NCBI GenBank assembly: GCA_018819005.1
Contig: JAHJQU010000160.1
Span: forward strand, 1 to 19,494
Direction: 5' to 3'
Origin: Pseudomonadota bacterium
GTDB taxonomy: Bacteria > Desulfobacterota > Desulfobacteria > Desulfobacterales > RPRI01
DNA length: 19,494 nucleotides
Position 1 is the stretch's first letter. Every line of letters starts with the position of its first letter. The notes under the pieces were generated by a model. The model ran no database searches and was not told where the DNA came from. It saw only the letters and a program-made list of their open reading frames with translations. This document shows, piece after piece, positions 6,603 to 13,887 of this stretch. The position numbers and the translations under genes were made by a program.

Positions 6603-6989
6603 TTATACCCTTCGTCTTTTAGGCGATCGGCAACCATTATGCGGAATAGGTGTTACATCCTTTATGACAAGGATGTTAAATCCTGTTGCCTGAAGTGAGC
6701 GAAGCGCAGATTCTCTTCCCGGTCCGGGACCCTTGACATACACTTCAACATTTTTCATTCCGTGCTCCATCGCTTTTTTACATGCATCTTCAGCCGCAAG
6801 CTGAGCTGCAAACGGAGTGCTTTTTCTGGATCCCTTGAAACCTTGAACGCCGGCACTGGACCAGCCTAACACATTTCCTGCGGGGTCTGTAATTGAAACT
6901 ATTGTATTATTGAAAGTAGAGAAAATATGTACTACTCCATTTGTAATGTTCTTTTTTTCTTTCTTTTTTGTCCGGGTTTTTTTCGCCAT
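6603..6989 (-). CDS. rpsK: 30S ribosomal protein S11
   Basis: 128 residues, the normal length. After a very basic N-terminus (MAKKTRTKKKEKKN) come VHIFSTFNNTIVSITDPAGN, GVQGFKGSRKSTPFAAQLAA and a C-terminus with VTPIPHNGCRSPKRRRV, all S11 hallmarks. S11 forms part of the platform and mRNA exit site of the small subunit. It follows rpsM by 28 nt in the usual rpsM-rpsK-rpsD order. Confidence 0.98.
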   Translation of the reverse strand: MAKKTRTKKKEKKNITNGVVHIFSTFNNTIVSITDPAGNVLGWSSAGVQGFKGSRKSTPFAAQLAAEDACKKAMEHGMKNVEVYVKGPGPGRESALRSLQATGFNILVIKDVTPIPHNGCRSPKRRRV

Positions 6990-7017
6990 TTATCAAGCCC
7001 CTGTTAATTAATATTCA

Positions 7018-7398
7018 CTACTTTTTGGTTACTGCCTTCTTCCTGACTGTAGAACGTTTCGGGCCTTTTCGGGTTCGCGCATTAGTTTTTGTTCTCTGAC
7101 CCCGCACAGGAAGCGATTTTCTATGGCGAAGGCCCCGGTAACATCCGAGATCCATAAGTCTCTTTATATTCATTGAAATATCAGCGCGGAGCTCACCTTC
7201 AACCTTGTGTTCGGAATCAATAATCTTGCGTATGCTGTTGACTTCAGCCTCTGATAACTGATCAACTTTCATATCCGGATTAATATTAAGCTTTGAGAGT
7301 ATATTTTTTGAAGCGGTTCTTCCTATACCGTAAATATAGGTTAAGCCAATTTCGACCCTCTTATGCTTAGGTAAATCTACCCCTGCAATTCTTGCCAA
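7018..7398 (-). CDS. rpsM: 30S ribosomal protein S13, TTG start
   Basis: 126 residues beginning MARIAGVDLPKHKRVEIGLT, with YIYGIGRTASKNIL (helix-two-turn-helix part) and the head-binding LRHRKSLPVRGQRTKTNART near the C-terminus, followed by a basic tail. S13 lies in the 30S head and touches the P-site tRNA and the 50S subunit. The start codon is TTG (7396-7398) with GGAGG 7 nt upstream; no ATG is available at this position. It is 13 nt after rpmJ. Confidence 0.97.
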   Translation of the reverse strand: MARIAGVDLPKHKRVEIGLTYIYGIGRTASKNILSKLNINPDMKVDQLSEAEVNSIRKIIDSEHKVEGELRADISMNIKRLMDLGCYRGLRHRKSLPVRGQRTKTNARTRKGPKRSTVRKKAVTKK

Positions 7399-7411
7399 AG
7401 CTTATCCTCCT

Positions 7412-7525
7412 CTATCCCTGCCTCTGTTTATGTCTTTTGTTTTCGCAGATTACCCTGATAACGCCTTTTCTGCGTACAATTTTGCATTTACTGCAAATTT
7501 TTTTAACTGACGCCCTGACTTTCAT
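7412..7525 (-). CDS. rpmJ: 50S ribosomal protein L36, zinc-binding type
   Basis: A 37-codon gene: MKVRASVKKICSKCKIVRRK, then GVIRVICENKRHKQRQG and a TAG at 7412-7414. Cys11, Cys14, Cys27 and His32 are the zinc ligands of the C+ form of L36. GAGGAG lies about 8 nt before the ATG (7523-7525). L36 is a small late-assembling protein of the large subunit. Position between infA and rpsM is standard, except that a 218-nt gap with an inverted-repeat element separates it from infA. Confidence 0.97.
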   Translation of the reverse strand: MKVRASVKKICSKCKIVRRKGVIRVICENKRHKQRQG

Positions 7526-7545
7526 TTACCCTGCTCCTCATATAT

Positions 7546-7691
7546 GACGGCTTCGTAAAAAGTCATTCTGCTGTGTTGCGCTTCATCTTTCGTCATTGCA
7601 GCGTACGAAAAGCACGCTTCATTCCTCAAGATTCGCGCGCCTTGCATAATGAACTTTTTACTTTGCCGTCTGAATTTTGACTTTTTATGAG
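7546..7691. repeat. Inverted-repeat (MITE- or REP-like) element in the infA-rpmJ gap
   Basis: The segment 7546-7670 (125 bp) begins GACGGCTTCGTAAAAAGTCATT and ends with a near-perfect reverse complement (AATGAACTTTTTACTTTGCCGTC, 7648-7670). Further internal pairs (GCGC 7578-7581 with 7635-7638, ATCTT 7585-7589 with AAGAT 7628-7632, AGCGT 7600-7604 with ACGCT 7614-7618) let the whole element fold into one long imperfect hairpin. A second right-hand arm, TGACTTTTTATGAG, lies at 7678-7691. It has no coding capacity. My recollection is that sequences of this type (GACTTTTTACGAAGCCGTC ends) recur between genes in sulfate-reducer genomes; this could not be checked here. Confidence 0.75.
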
Positions 7692-7743
7692 TTCACCACA
7701 TATTCTGGGCTGCAATTTATACATTATAACAGCAATGATCTTT

Positions 7744-7962
7744 TTATTTTGTTCTGTATGTTATTCTGCCTCGCGTAAGGTCGTATGGCGACATCTCAAC
7801 TGTAACTTTATCGCCGGGAAGTATTTTTATAAAATGCATTCGCATCTTCCCTGAAATGTGTGCAAGCACCCGGTGTTTGTTCTCAAGTTCGACCCTGAAC
7901 ATTGCATTAGGCAGCGTCTCAAGTACCGTACCTTCAACCTTGATTGCCTCCTCTTTGGCCAT
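7744..7962 (-). CDS. infA: Translation initiation factor IF-1
   Basis: 72 residues, the exact usual length, forming one S1/OB fold: MAKEEAIKVEGTVLETLPNA, then FRVELENKHRVLAHISGKMR, MHFIKILPGDKVTVEMSPYD and LTRGRITYRTK. IF-1 sits in the ribosomal A site during initiation and helps IF-2 and IF-3. The ATG lies only 3 nt after the map stop codon, with GGGAGC as ribosome binding site inside the end of map, so the two are probably translationally coupled. Confidence 0.98.
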   Translation of the reverse strand: MAKEEAIKVEGTVLETLPNAMFRVELENKHRVLAHISGKMRMHFIKILPGDKVTVEMSPYDLTRGRITYRTK

Positions 7963-7965
7963 AGT

Positions 7966-8721
7966 TCAGCTCCCGTTTCTTTCGCTTAAAATAATCGGAC
8001 CATTTTCAGATATAGCAACTGTATGTTCAAAATGTGCGGAAAGACCGCCATCTTTTGTCACTGCGGTCCATCCGTCTCCAAGTATGTCAACGTCATAACC
8101 CTTCTCATTTACCATTGGCTCGATGGCGAGCGTCATGCCCGGTTTCAGCAAAACCCCCATGCCCGGTTTTCCAAAGTTCGGAACCTGCGGATCTTCATGA
8201 AGACTGCTTCCGATTCCATGCCCAACAAACATACGCACAACCGAATATCCCGCAGCCTCAACATGTGACTGAACGGCATGTGATATATTCGAAAGCCTTC
8301 CGTTCGGAACGGCCTTTTCTATGCCTTTATAAAGAGCCTCTTTTGTGACCTGAGCAAGTCTCATGGCCTGCCCGGATACTATTCCTACAGGAACGGTTAT
8401 AGCTGCATCACCGTAATATCCGTCATAAAGGACCCCAAAATCGATACTGATAATATCTCCTTCAACCAGTATTTTTTTTGAAGGCATCCCGTGCACAATA
8501 ACATTATTCACGGATGTACAAAGAGAGAAGGGATAGCCTTTATACCCCTTAAATGCCGGAGTTGCATCTCTTTCAGACGCCATCTTTTCGGCAATATCGT
8601 TTAAATATAATGTATCTATGCCCGGTTTAATTTCTGTTTCAAGGCGGCATAGAATATTCGCAACGATCTGATTACTTACTCTTATCTTTTCAATTTCCTT
8701 AGGTGATTTTAAAATCACCAT
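7966..8721 (-). CDS. map: Methionine aminopeptidase, type I
   Basis: 251 residues with the complete pita-bread active site: His77 (VIVHGMPS), metal ligands Asp94 (IISIDFGV), Asp105 (YYGDAA), His168 (VGHGIGSSLHE), Glu201 (LAIEPM) and Glu232 (FEHTV), plus His175. It removes the first methionine from new proteins, so its place among ribosomal genes fits. It lacks an N-terminal zinc-finger extension. The ATG is 1 nt after the secY stop and 3 nt before infA. In many bacteria adk lies between secY and map; here it is absent, as in a number of other lineages. Confidence 0.97.
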   Translation of the reverse strand: MVILKSPKEIEKIRVSNQIVANILCRLETEIKPGIDTLYLNDIAEKMASERDATPAFKGYKGYPFSLCTSVNNVIVHGMPSKKILVEGDIISIDFGVLYDGYYGDAAITVPVGIVSGQAMRLAQVTKEALYKGIEKAVPNGRLSNISHAVQSHVEAAGYSVVRMFVGHGIGSSLHEDPQVPNFGKPGMGVLLKPGMTLAIEPMVNEKGYDVDILGDGWTAVTKDGGLSAHFEHTVAISENGPIILSERNGS

Positions 8722-8722
8722 A

Positions 8723-10042
8723 TTAGAACCGTCCCTTGATCCTTGCTCCGCTGCTCTTTTTTAAAAAACCTTCGTAATGGCGGGAAAGCATATGTGATTC
8801 TATCTGTGAAATCGTATCTATAGCAACTCCGACAACTATCAGCAGGGCGGTTCCTCCAAAATAAAACGGCACGTTAACCTTTGTGATCAATATCGACGGA
8901 AGAACGCATATGCAAGAGACATAAAAAGCGCCGCCTAAAGTTATTCGGGTCAGGACCCTGTCAATGTAGTCGGAAGTGCGTTTTCCGGGTCTTATACCCG
9001 GAATATAACCTCCATGTTTTTTCATGTTTTCCGCCACGTCAACAGGGTTGAATGTCACAGCAGTGTAAAAATAGCAGAAGAAAAAAATCAACCCCACAAA
9101 AATCAATTCGTAAACCGCGTTGCCGGGTGTCAGTGCCGTTGCTATGCCCTGAACCCATTCTATTGCTATGAAGCTTGCTATCGTTGCAGGGAACATCATA
9201 ATGGAAGAAGCAAAAATCGGCGGTATAACACCCGAGGTATTTATTTTAAGCGGCAAATGCGTGCTCTGTCCGCCATACATTTTCCTTCCAATTATCCTCT
9301 TGGCGTATTGAACCGGTATTCGCCTTTGTCCCTGCTCAACAAATATAATAATGCCGACAACTGCAACCACCAGAACAAGCAGAATGATTACAAGGAATAT
9401 GGACATTTCCCCTGTCGAAACGAGGCGGAATGTGTTCGCTATGGCAATCGGTAATCTGCAGACTATGCCTGCAAAGATAATAAGAGAGATTCCGTTGCCT
9501 ATACCGCGCTCGGTAATTTGCTCACCTATCCACATGATAAAAGCCGTTCCTGCGGTAAGTGTAATAACAGTCATGAGTCTGAATTCCCATCCGGGATATA
9601 TGACTACAGGAGCGCCTCCCGGTGAGGTCATGCTTTCAAGTCCAACGCTGATACCAAACCCTTGTATAATGCTCAGCACAACCGTACCGTAACGCGTATA
9701 CTGAGTAATTTTTTTCCGCCCCTGTTCGCCTTCTTTCGACAGGCGTTCAAGGTGAGGAATAACCACAGTTAAAAGCTGCAGTATAATTGATGCGCTGATG
9801 TATGGCATTATGCCAAGAGCAAATACCGATAATTTCTCAAAGGCGCCCCCTGAAAACATATCAAAAAGGCCTAACAGTGTTCCCTTGGCTTTGGCAAAAA
9901 ATGAAGCAAGCGCAATACTGTCAATGCCGGGCACCGGAACATGCACTCCGATACGATACACTATAAGGAATGCCAGAGTCATCAATACTCTTTTTTTAAG
10001 CTCCGGTATCTTGAATATATTCTGAAAGCCGCTTCCGACCAT
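8723..10042 (-). CDS. secY: Preprotein translocase subunit SecY
   Basis: 439 residues, the usual length, with ten predicted membrane segments. Family marks include RIGVHVPVPGID near residue 31, GGAFEKLSVFALGIMPYISA with the plug/TM2 region at about 65-83, a cytoplasmic loop EQGQRRIPVQYAKR at about 236-249, and FNPVDVAENMKKHGGYIPGI leading to the TM8-TM9 loop with RPGKRTSDYI. SecY is the protein-conducting channel of the inner membrane; with SecE/SecG it exports proteins such as the DctP found in this window. It starts 1 nt after the rplO stop, the standard spc position. Confidence 0.98.
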   Translation of the reverse strand: MVGSGFQNIFKIPELKKRVLMTLAFLIVYRIGVHVPVPGIDSIALASFFAKAKGTLLGLFDMFSGGAFEKLSVFALGIMPYISASIILQLLTVVIPHLERLSKEGEQGRKKITQYTRYGTVVLSIIQGFGISVGLESMTSPGGAPVVIYPGWEFRLMTVITLTAGTAFIMWIGEQITERGIGNGISLIIFAGIVCRLPIAIANTFRLVSTGEMSIFLVIILLVLVVAVVGIIIFVEQGQRRIPVQYAKRIIGRKMYGGQSTHLPLKINTSGVIPPIFASSIMMFPATIASFIAIEWVQGIATALTPGNAVYELIFVGLIFFFCYFYTAVTFNPVDVAENMKKHGGYIPGIRPGKRTSDYIDRVLTRITLGGAFYVSCICVLPSILITKVNVPFYFGGTALLIVVGVAIDTISQIESHMLSRHYEGFLKKSSGARIKGRF

Positions 10043-10043
10043 A

Positions 10044-10484
10044 TTATATAACCTCTACCATGCCGCCGGCTTTTTCAATTTTTTCCTTCGCAATCCTGCT
10101 GGCCCAGTTAACCTTTAATGTCAGGGGGAAGGCTATATCGCCCTGGGAAAGCAGTTTTACACCATCTCTTCTTCCCTTGATAATTCCGGAACGGATCAAA
10201 GCAGCTTCATCCACAACCGAGCCGCTTTCAAATGCTAAAAGATCGCGAATATTGACAATGGCAATTTTTTTCTTAAATATATTGACAAAGCCGACCTTGG
10301 GCAGGCGCCTTTGAATTGGCATTTGCCCGCCTTCAAACCCGGGTCTGACACCTCCACCCGATCGTGCATTTTGCCCCTTATGCCCTTTCCCCGAGGTCTT
10401 GCCGGTACCTGATCCAGGACCACGCCCTAGGCGTTTGCGAGATCTTTTTGAACCCTTGGGCGGGGATAATTCATGTAATTTCAT
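10044..10484 (-). CDS. rplO: 50S ribosomal protein L15
   Basis: 146 residues. The N-terminus MKLHELSPPKGSKRSRKRLG and the Gly/Arg-rich SGKGHKGQNARSGGGVRPGF extension that threads into 23S rRNA are typical, followed by GGQMPIQRRLPKVGF and a globular C-terminal domain with the closing KEKIEKAGGMVEVI. L15 is a late-assembly protein of the large subunit. The ATG lies inside the end of rpmD (14-nt overlap), with GAGGAG just ahead, which suggests coupled translation. Confidence 0.98.
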   Translation of the reverse strand: MKLHELSPPKGSKRSRKRLGRGPGSGTGKTSGKGHKGQNARSGGGVRPGFEGGQMPIQRRLPKVGFVNIFKKKIAIVNIRDLLAFESGSVVDEAALIRSGIIKGRRDGVKLLSQGDIAFPLTLKVNWASRIAKEKIEKAGGMVEVI

Positions 10485-10668
10485 CTATCTTCTCCTCAGC
10501 CTTAACCAGATGAGATACCTTGTTTATCATACCCCTAATTGAAGGAGTATCTTTAAGCTCAACTGTTCTATTCAGCTTTGTCAGGCCCATACCGCGCAAA
10601 ACTTTCCTATGTTTTTCAGGCCGTGCGATCATGCTTTTAACAAGTGTGACTTTCACTATTCCAGACAT
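10471..10668 (-). CDS. rpmD: 50S ribosomal protein L30
   Basis: 65 residues, a little longer than the 58-60 of many bacteria. KVTLVKSMIARPEKHRKVLR and MGLTKLNRTVELKDTPSIRG, then MINKVSHLVK, cover the single ferredoxin-like domain. It lies in the normal rpsE-rpmD-rplO order, 15 nt after rpsE, and its last codons overlap rplO by 14 nt, so the extra C-terminal residues (AEEKIDEIT) also encode the rplO ribosome binding site. Confidence 0.97.
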   Translation of the reverse strand: MSGIVKVTLVKSMIARPEKHRKVLRGMGLTKLNRTVELKDTPSIRGMINKVSHLVKAEEKIDEIT

Positions 10669-10683
10669 TGATTATTTTCCCCG

Positions 10684-11178
10684 TTACAGTTCTTCCGGAG
10701 TTTTGCCCCGTCTTTCGGCCACCTGCTCGCGGCTCTGTAATTGCTTTAACCCGGTAATTGTCGCTTTTACAACATTATGGGGATTATGAGATCCCATGCA
10801 CTTAGTAAGAATATTCTGAACACCGACAGCTTCAAGTACAGCCCGGACCGCACCGCCTGCAATAAGACCGGTTCCTTTTGATGCGGGCTTCAGCAGAACA
10901 CGACCCGCCCCAAACTTTCCTATAACCTCGTAAGGTATCGTCCCATCTACAAGAGGAACTCTGACCATATTCTTCTTTGCCTGATCCACGCCTTTCCGGA
11001 TAGCTTCCGGAACTTCACCGGCTTTCCCTAGTCCGCAGCCAACACTCCCAAGGCCGTCACCTACAACAACGATAGCGCTGAAACTGAACCTTCGCCCACC
11101 CTTTACTACTTTCGCTACCCGGTTGATGTGAACCACTTTATCTATTAACTGATTTTCGCCTGCATCTTGTTTGAACAA
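10684..11178 (-). CDS. rpsE: 30S ribosomal protein S5, TTG start
   Basis: 164 residues. The N-terminal double-stranded-RNA-binding-like domain has LIDKVVHINRVAKVVKGGRR and FSFSAIVVVGDGLGSVGCGL. The C-terminal domain carries KFGAGRVLLKPASKGTGLIA and GGAVRAVLEAVGVQNIL. S5 shapes the mRNA entry site and affects decoding accuracy. The start is TTG at 11176-11178 with GGAGG about 8 nt upstream; no ATG exists in frame nearby. It follows rplR by 30 nt. Confidence 0.97.
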   Translation of the reverse strand: MFKQDAGENQLIDKVVHINRVAKVVKGGRRFSFSAIVVVGDGLGSVGCGLGKAGEVPEAIRKGVDQAKKNMVRVPLVDGTIPYEVIGKFGAGRVLLKPASKGTGLIAGGAVRAVLEAVGVQNILTKCMGSHNPHNVVKATITGLKQLQSREQVAERRGKTPEEL

Positions 11179-11208
11179 GGGACTGCCTCCTTAACTGATA
11201 ATAAAAGA

Positions 11209-11580
11209 CTAAAAATCCAAACCTGCTTCACGGGCACCATCCGACACAGCCTTGACTCGCCCGTGATACAAAAACCCGTTACGGTCAAAAACGACCTTCT
11301 TATAACCTTTTTCAATTACACGCTCTGCCAGAACTTTTCCCACCAGGCCGGCAACGGCTTTTTTCTTTACAGCTTCACCACTCTGATCTTTTACTGCCTT
11401 TTCAGTGCTTGATGCTGTGGCCAGCGTATGTCCGTTTGTATCATCAATTACCTGGGCATAAATATGTTTTGCACTTCTGAAGACACATAATCTGGGACGA
11501 TCCTTTGTGCCAACAAGCTTTTTTCTTATTCTTACTTTTCTCTTCAATCGCGCCTGACTTTTAATATTTACTGACCCCAT
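11209..11580 (-). CDS. rplR: 50S ribosomal protein L18
   Basis: 123 residues with a basic N-terminus (MGSVNIKSQARLKRKVRIRK), then GTKDRPRLCVFRSAKHIYAQ and VIDDTNGHTLATASS, and the closing VVFDRNGFLYHGRVKAVSDG and AREAGLDF, all L18 signatures. L18 binds 5S rRNA with L5 and L25. It follows rplF by 85 nt; that gap is A+T-rich and I see no promoter or hairpin of note in it. Confidence 0.98.
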   Translation of the reverse strand: MGSVNIKSQARLKRKVRIRKKLVGTKDRPRLCVFRSAKHIYAQVIDDTNGHTLATASSTEKAVKDQSGEAVKKKAVAGLVGKVLAERVIEKGYKKVVFDRNGFLYHGRVKAVSDGAREAGLDF

Positions 11581-11665
11581 ATGTTTTTTCCTTATTTAAT
11601 CAACGATTATGAGATCGAAACCGGAATTTCTTTAATCATCAAAATCGTAACTGGTAAATCGCTAA

Positions 11666-12205
11666 TTATTTTGTGCCCGTCTTTCCGGCCTTCTTCTGTA
11701 TACGCTCTTCTGCATATTTTATTCCTTTTCCCTTGTAAGGCTCGGGTGGTTTTAACCTTCTTATTGTTGCAGCCGCCAGACCGAGCTTCTCCTTATCAAT
11801 TCCGGAAAGTTTTATAACAGTATTTTTTTCAACTGTTGCATTAATGCCGTCCGGAAGAGCATAAGTTACCGGGTGAGAAAAACCGAGATTTAACACAAGG
11901 CTGTTGCCTTTAAGCTCAGCCCTGTATCCGATACCGTTTATTTCAAGAATACGCTCAAAGCCCTTGTTGACACCTATTATCATATTGTTGACAAGGCTTC
12001 TTGTGAGTCCCTGCAGGGCTTTCGAGGAAATATCATCAGATAATGTTGAAACCGTTATGACACCGTCTTTAATATTTAATTCTACAGCCGGATGGACCAT
12101 ACCGGAAAGAGAGCCTCTTTCTCCCTTAACGGTTATCAGCCTGTCGTCATATGATATCTTGGTTTTATCTGGAATCTGAATCGGTTTTTTTCCTACTCGA
12201 GACAT
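11666..12205 (-). CDS. rplF: 50S ribosomal protein L6
   Basis: 179 residues, the normal length, beginning MSRVGKKPIQIPDKTKISYD. Two similar L6 domains follow, with LQGLTRSLVNNMIIGVNKGF in the middle and the strongly conserved C-terminal LAAATIRRLKPPEPYKGKGI then KYAEERIQKKAGKTGTK. L6 lies near the factor-binding site of the large subunit. It is 17 nt after rpsH. Confidence 0.98.
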   Translation of the reverse strand: MSRVGKKPIQIPDKTKISYDDRLITVKGERGSLSGMVHPAVELNIKDGVITVSTLSDDISSKALQGLTRSLVNNMIIGVNKGFERILEINGIGYRAELKGNSLVLNLGFSHPVTYALPDGINATVEKNTVIKLSGIDKEKLGLAAATIRRLKPPEPYKGKGIKYAEERIQKKAGKTGTK

Positions 12206-12222
12206 CTATCACTCCTATATCA

Positions 12223-12621
12223 TTACCAAATCTTGCAGAGGACTTCTCCTCCCAATTTTTCCTTAATAGCTCTCTTGTCTGTCATTACGCCTTTTGAAGT
12301 AGACAAAACAGCAACGCCCATACCGCTATATACCGGTTTTAAGTCTGTACTCTTAACATATTGTCTTCGCCCCGGTTTGCTTGCTCTTTCAATACTGTAA
12401 ATAGCGCTTGCATGTCCCTGACCGTACTTAAGGTAGACTCTCAAAACACCCTGTTTGTTGTCTTTAAGGAATTTATAATTCTTTATATATCCTTCATTTT
12501 TCAACACCTTGGCCAGTTCTATCTTTAATTTGGACCCTGGAATATCAACACTGTTCAATTTTGCCTTTCCGGCATTTCTTATCCGGGTCAACATATCCGC
12601 GATTGGATCACTGATTGCCAT
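12223..12621 (-). CDS. rpsH: 30S ribosomal protein S8
   Basis: 132 residues. SDPIADMLTRIRNAGKAKLN is the typical N-terminus, and the C-terminal rRNA-binding part shows PVYSGMGVAVLSTSKGVMTD then KRAIKEKLGGEVLCKIW. S8 binds the central domain of 16S rRNA and in some bacteria represses spc-operon translation by binding its own mRNA. A 77-nt A+T-rich gap without obvious structure separates it from rpsN. Confidence 0.98.
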   Translation of the reverse strand: MAISDPIADMLTRIRNAGKAKLNSVDIPGSKLKIELAKVLKNEGYIKNYKFLKDNKQGVLRVYLKYGQGHASAIYSIERASKPGRRQYVKSTDLKPVYSGMGVAVLSTSKGVMTDKRAIKEKLGGEVLCKIW

Positions 12622-12698
12622 TCTTCTCTCCGATCTGTTATAACCTTCTCAAATAAGTTACAAACTAAATAAATAAAGCGAGCATGAAATACAATATG

Positions 12699-12884
12699 CT
12701 ACCAGCTGGATTTAATAACCCCAGGAAGTTTGCCCGATGAGGCAAGATTTCTAAAACAAATACGGCAAATTCCAAATTTTCTTATATATGCTCGAGGCCT
12801 GCCGCATATAGGGCATCTGTTATAACCCCTGACACTGAATTTGGGTTTTCTTAAAGCCTTATTTCTAAGCGATAGCTTCGCCAA
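12699..12884 (-). CDS. rpsN: 30S ribosomal protein S14, type Z (zinc-binding), TTG start
   Basis: 61 residues, the short zinc form of S14. MAKLSLRNKALRKPKFSVRG is followed by Cys24-Pro-Ile-Cys27 and Cys40-Arg-Ile-Cys43, the four zinc ligands, and it ends LPGVIKSSW. The start is TTG at 12882-12884 with GGAGG 6 nt upstream; an overlapping ATG is out of frame. S14 is a late-assembly protein of the 30S head. Its place between rplE and rpsH is standard. Confidence 0.97.
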   Translation of the reverse strand: MAKLSLRNKALRKPKFSVRGYNRCPICGRPRAYIRKFGICRICFRNLASSGKLPGVIKSSW

Positions 12885-12936
12885 ATCATCCTCCTTATGA
12901 ACTCTTCACATAGGGTCTTGAATAAATTTTTCAATC

Positions 12937-12954
12937 AATCCGCACAGGCGGATT
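12937..12954 (-). other. Short perfect hairpin at the rplE stop codon
   Basis: AATCCGC (12937-12943) and GCGGATT (12948-12954) form a 7-bp stem with a 4-nt loop. Two bases of the rplE stop codon lie in the stem, which is about 50 nt upstream of the rpsN start. It is not followed by a T-run, so it does not look like a terminator. It may stabilise the rplE end or be part of a regulatory fold. Confidence 0.5.
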
Positions 12955-13492
12955 AGTTCTTAAACGGCATTCCAAGAAGCTTTAAAAGCTCTTTTCCCTC
13001 TTCATTATTTTTAGCTGTAGTTACAACGCATATATTCAACCCTTTGATCCTTTCAATCTTATCGTAATCAATCTCGGGGAAAATAATATGTTCTTTTATT
13101 CCAAGTGTATAGTTACCATGCCCATCAAAAGCTTTTCCTGAAATGCCTCTGAAATCCCTTACTCGTGGAAGCGCTATGTTAACAAGCTTATCGAAAAAGT
13201 CGTACATTCGCTTTTGACGAAGCGTAACCATGCATCCGATAGGCATGCCGACTCTGAGCTTAAAAGCAGCGATGGATTTTTTTGACCTTGTAATAACAGG
13301 CTTCTGCCCGGCTACTATTTTCAGCTCCTCTACAGCAGAATCAAGCAATTTAATATTATGAATTGCCTCTCCCAACCCAATATTAAGAACAATTTTATCA
13401 AGCTTAGGGACCTGCATTGCATTTTTATACTTAAAGGCGTCTATCAGCCTTGGAACAACCTCTTTGTCATAATAATATTTAAGCCGTGCCAT
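12953..13492 (-). CDS. rplE: 50S ribosomal protein L5
   Basis: 179 residues, full length. AMQVPKLDKIVLNIGLGEAI at about 25-44, GQKPVITRSKKSIAAFKLR at about 78-96, and RDFRGISGKAFDGHGNYTLG with IKEHIIFPEIDYDKIERI in the second half are L5 hallmarks. L5 binds 5S rRNA and contacts the P-site tRNA. The ATG lies 37 nt after rplX. In E. coli the S8 repression site is at the start of this gene; I could not recognise such a fold here by eye. Confidence 0.98.
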   Translation of the reverse strand: MARLKYYYDKEVVPRLIDAFKYKNAMQVPKLDKIVLNIGLGEAIHNIKLLDSAVEELKIVAGQKPVITRSKKSIAAFKLRVGMPIGCMVTLRQKRMYDFFDKLVNIALPRVRDFRGISGKAFDGHGNYTLGIKEHIIFPEIDYDKIERIKGLNICVVTTAKNNEEGKELLKLLGMPFKN

Positions 13493-13529
13493 TATATTCC
13501 TTTCAAAAACCCCGAGCCTCTACCTAAAT

Positions 13530-13859
13530 CTATTTATCTATTACTTCGCTGCACTTGCGGCAGACGCGTGCTCTTTTTCCATTATCCAGTGTTTGCATCT
13601 TAATGCGAACAGGCTTAATGCACTTGTTACACATCAACATGACATTCGACACATGGATTGAAGCTTCACCGGCAACGATTCCGCCCTGCCTGTTCTTGGC
13701 AGAAGGTTTTGTGTGCCGTTTAACTATATTGACATTTTCAACAAGGATTTTGTTGTCTTTTCTTATAACTCTGACAACCTTGCCGACTTTTCCCTTATCC
13801 TTGCCGGCAATTACTTTTACCTTGTCGTCCTTTTTGATACGAATTTTATTTCCAATCAT
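13530..13859 (-). CDS. rplX: 50S ribosomal protein L24 with a C-terminal Cys4 zinc-ribbon-like motif
   Basis: The start chosen is the ATG at 13857-13859, giving MIGNKIRIKKDDKVKVIAGK, the standard L24 beginning, with GGAG about 9 nt upstream. An in-frame TTG 15 nt earlier would put that site inside the gene. The 109-residue protein has the KOW motif (KVIAGKDKGKVGKVVRVIRK) and, at the end, Cys77-x2-Cys80 and Cys100-x2-Cys103, which could bind zinc; this C-terminal form is found in part of the L24 family. L24 is one of the two proteins that start assembly of the large subunit. Confidence 0.97.
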   Translation of the reverse strand: MIGNKIRIKKDDKVKVIAGKDKGKVGKVVRVIRKDNKILVENVNIVKRHTKPSAKNRQGGIVAGEASIHVSNVMLMCNKCIKPVRIKMQTLDNGKRARVCRKCSEVIDK

Positions 13860-13887
13860 AAACCAGTTCTCCAAAATCGGGATTAAG

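Noticed and set aside
7546..7670. Insertion sequence between infA and rpmJ
   Set aside because: The element is only 125 bp and encodes no transposase, so at most it is a non-autonomous (MITE-like) or palindromic repeat.
13860..13874. Longer L24 and S19 proteins from upstream TTG codons (13874 and 16515)
   Set aside because: In both cases the ribosome binding site would be inside the extension, and the conserved N-termini begin at the inner ATG.
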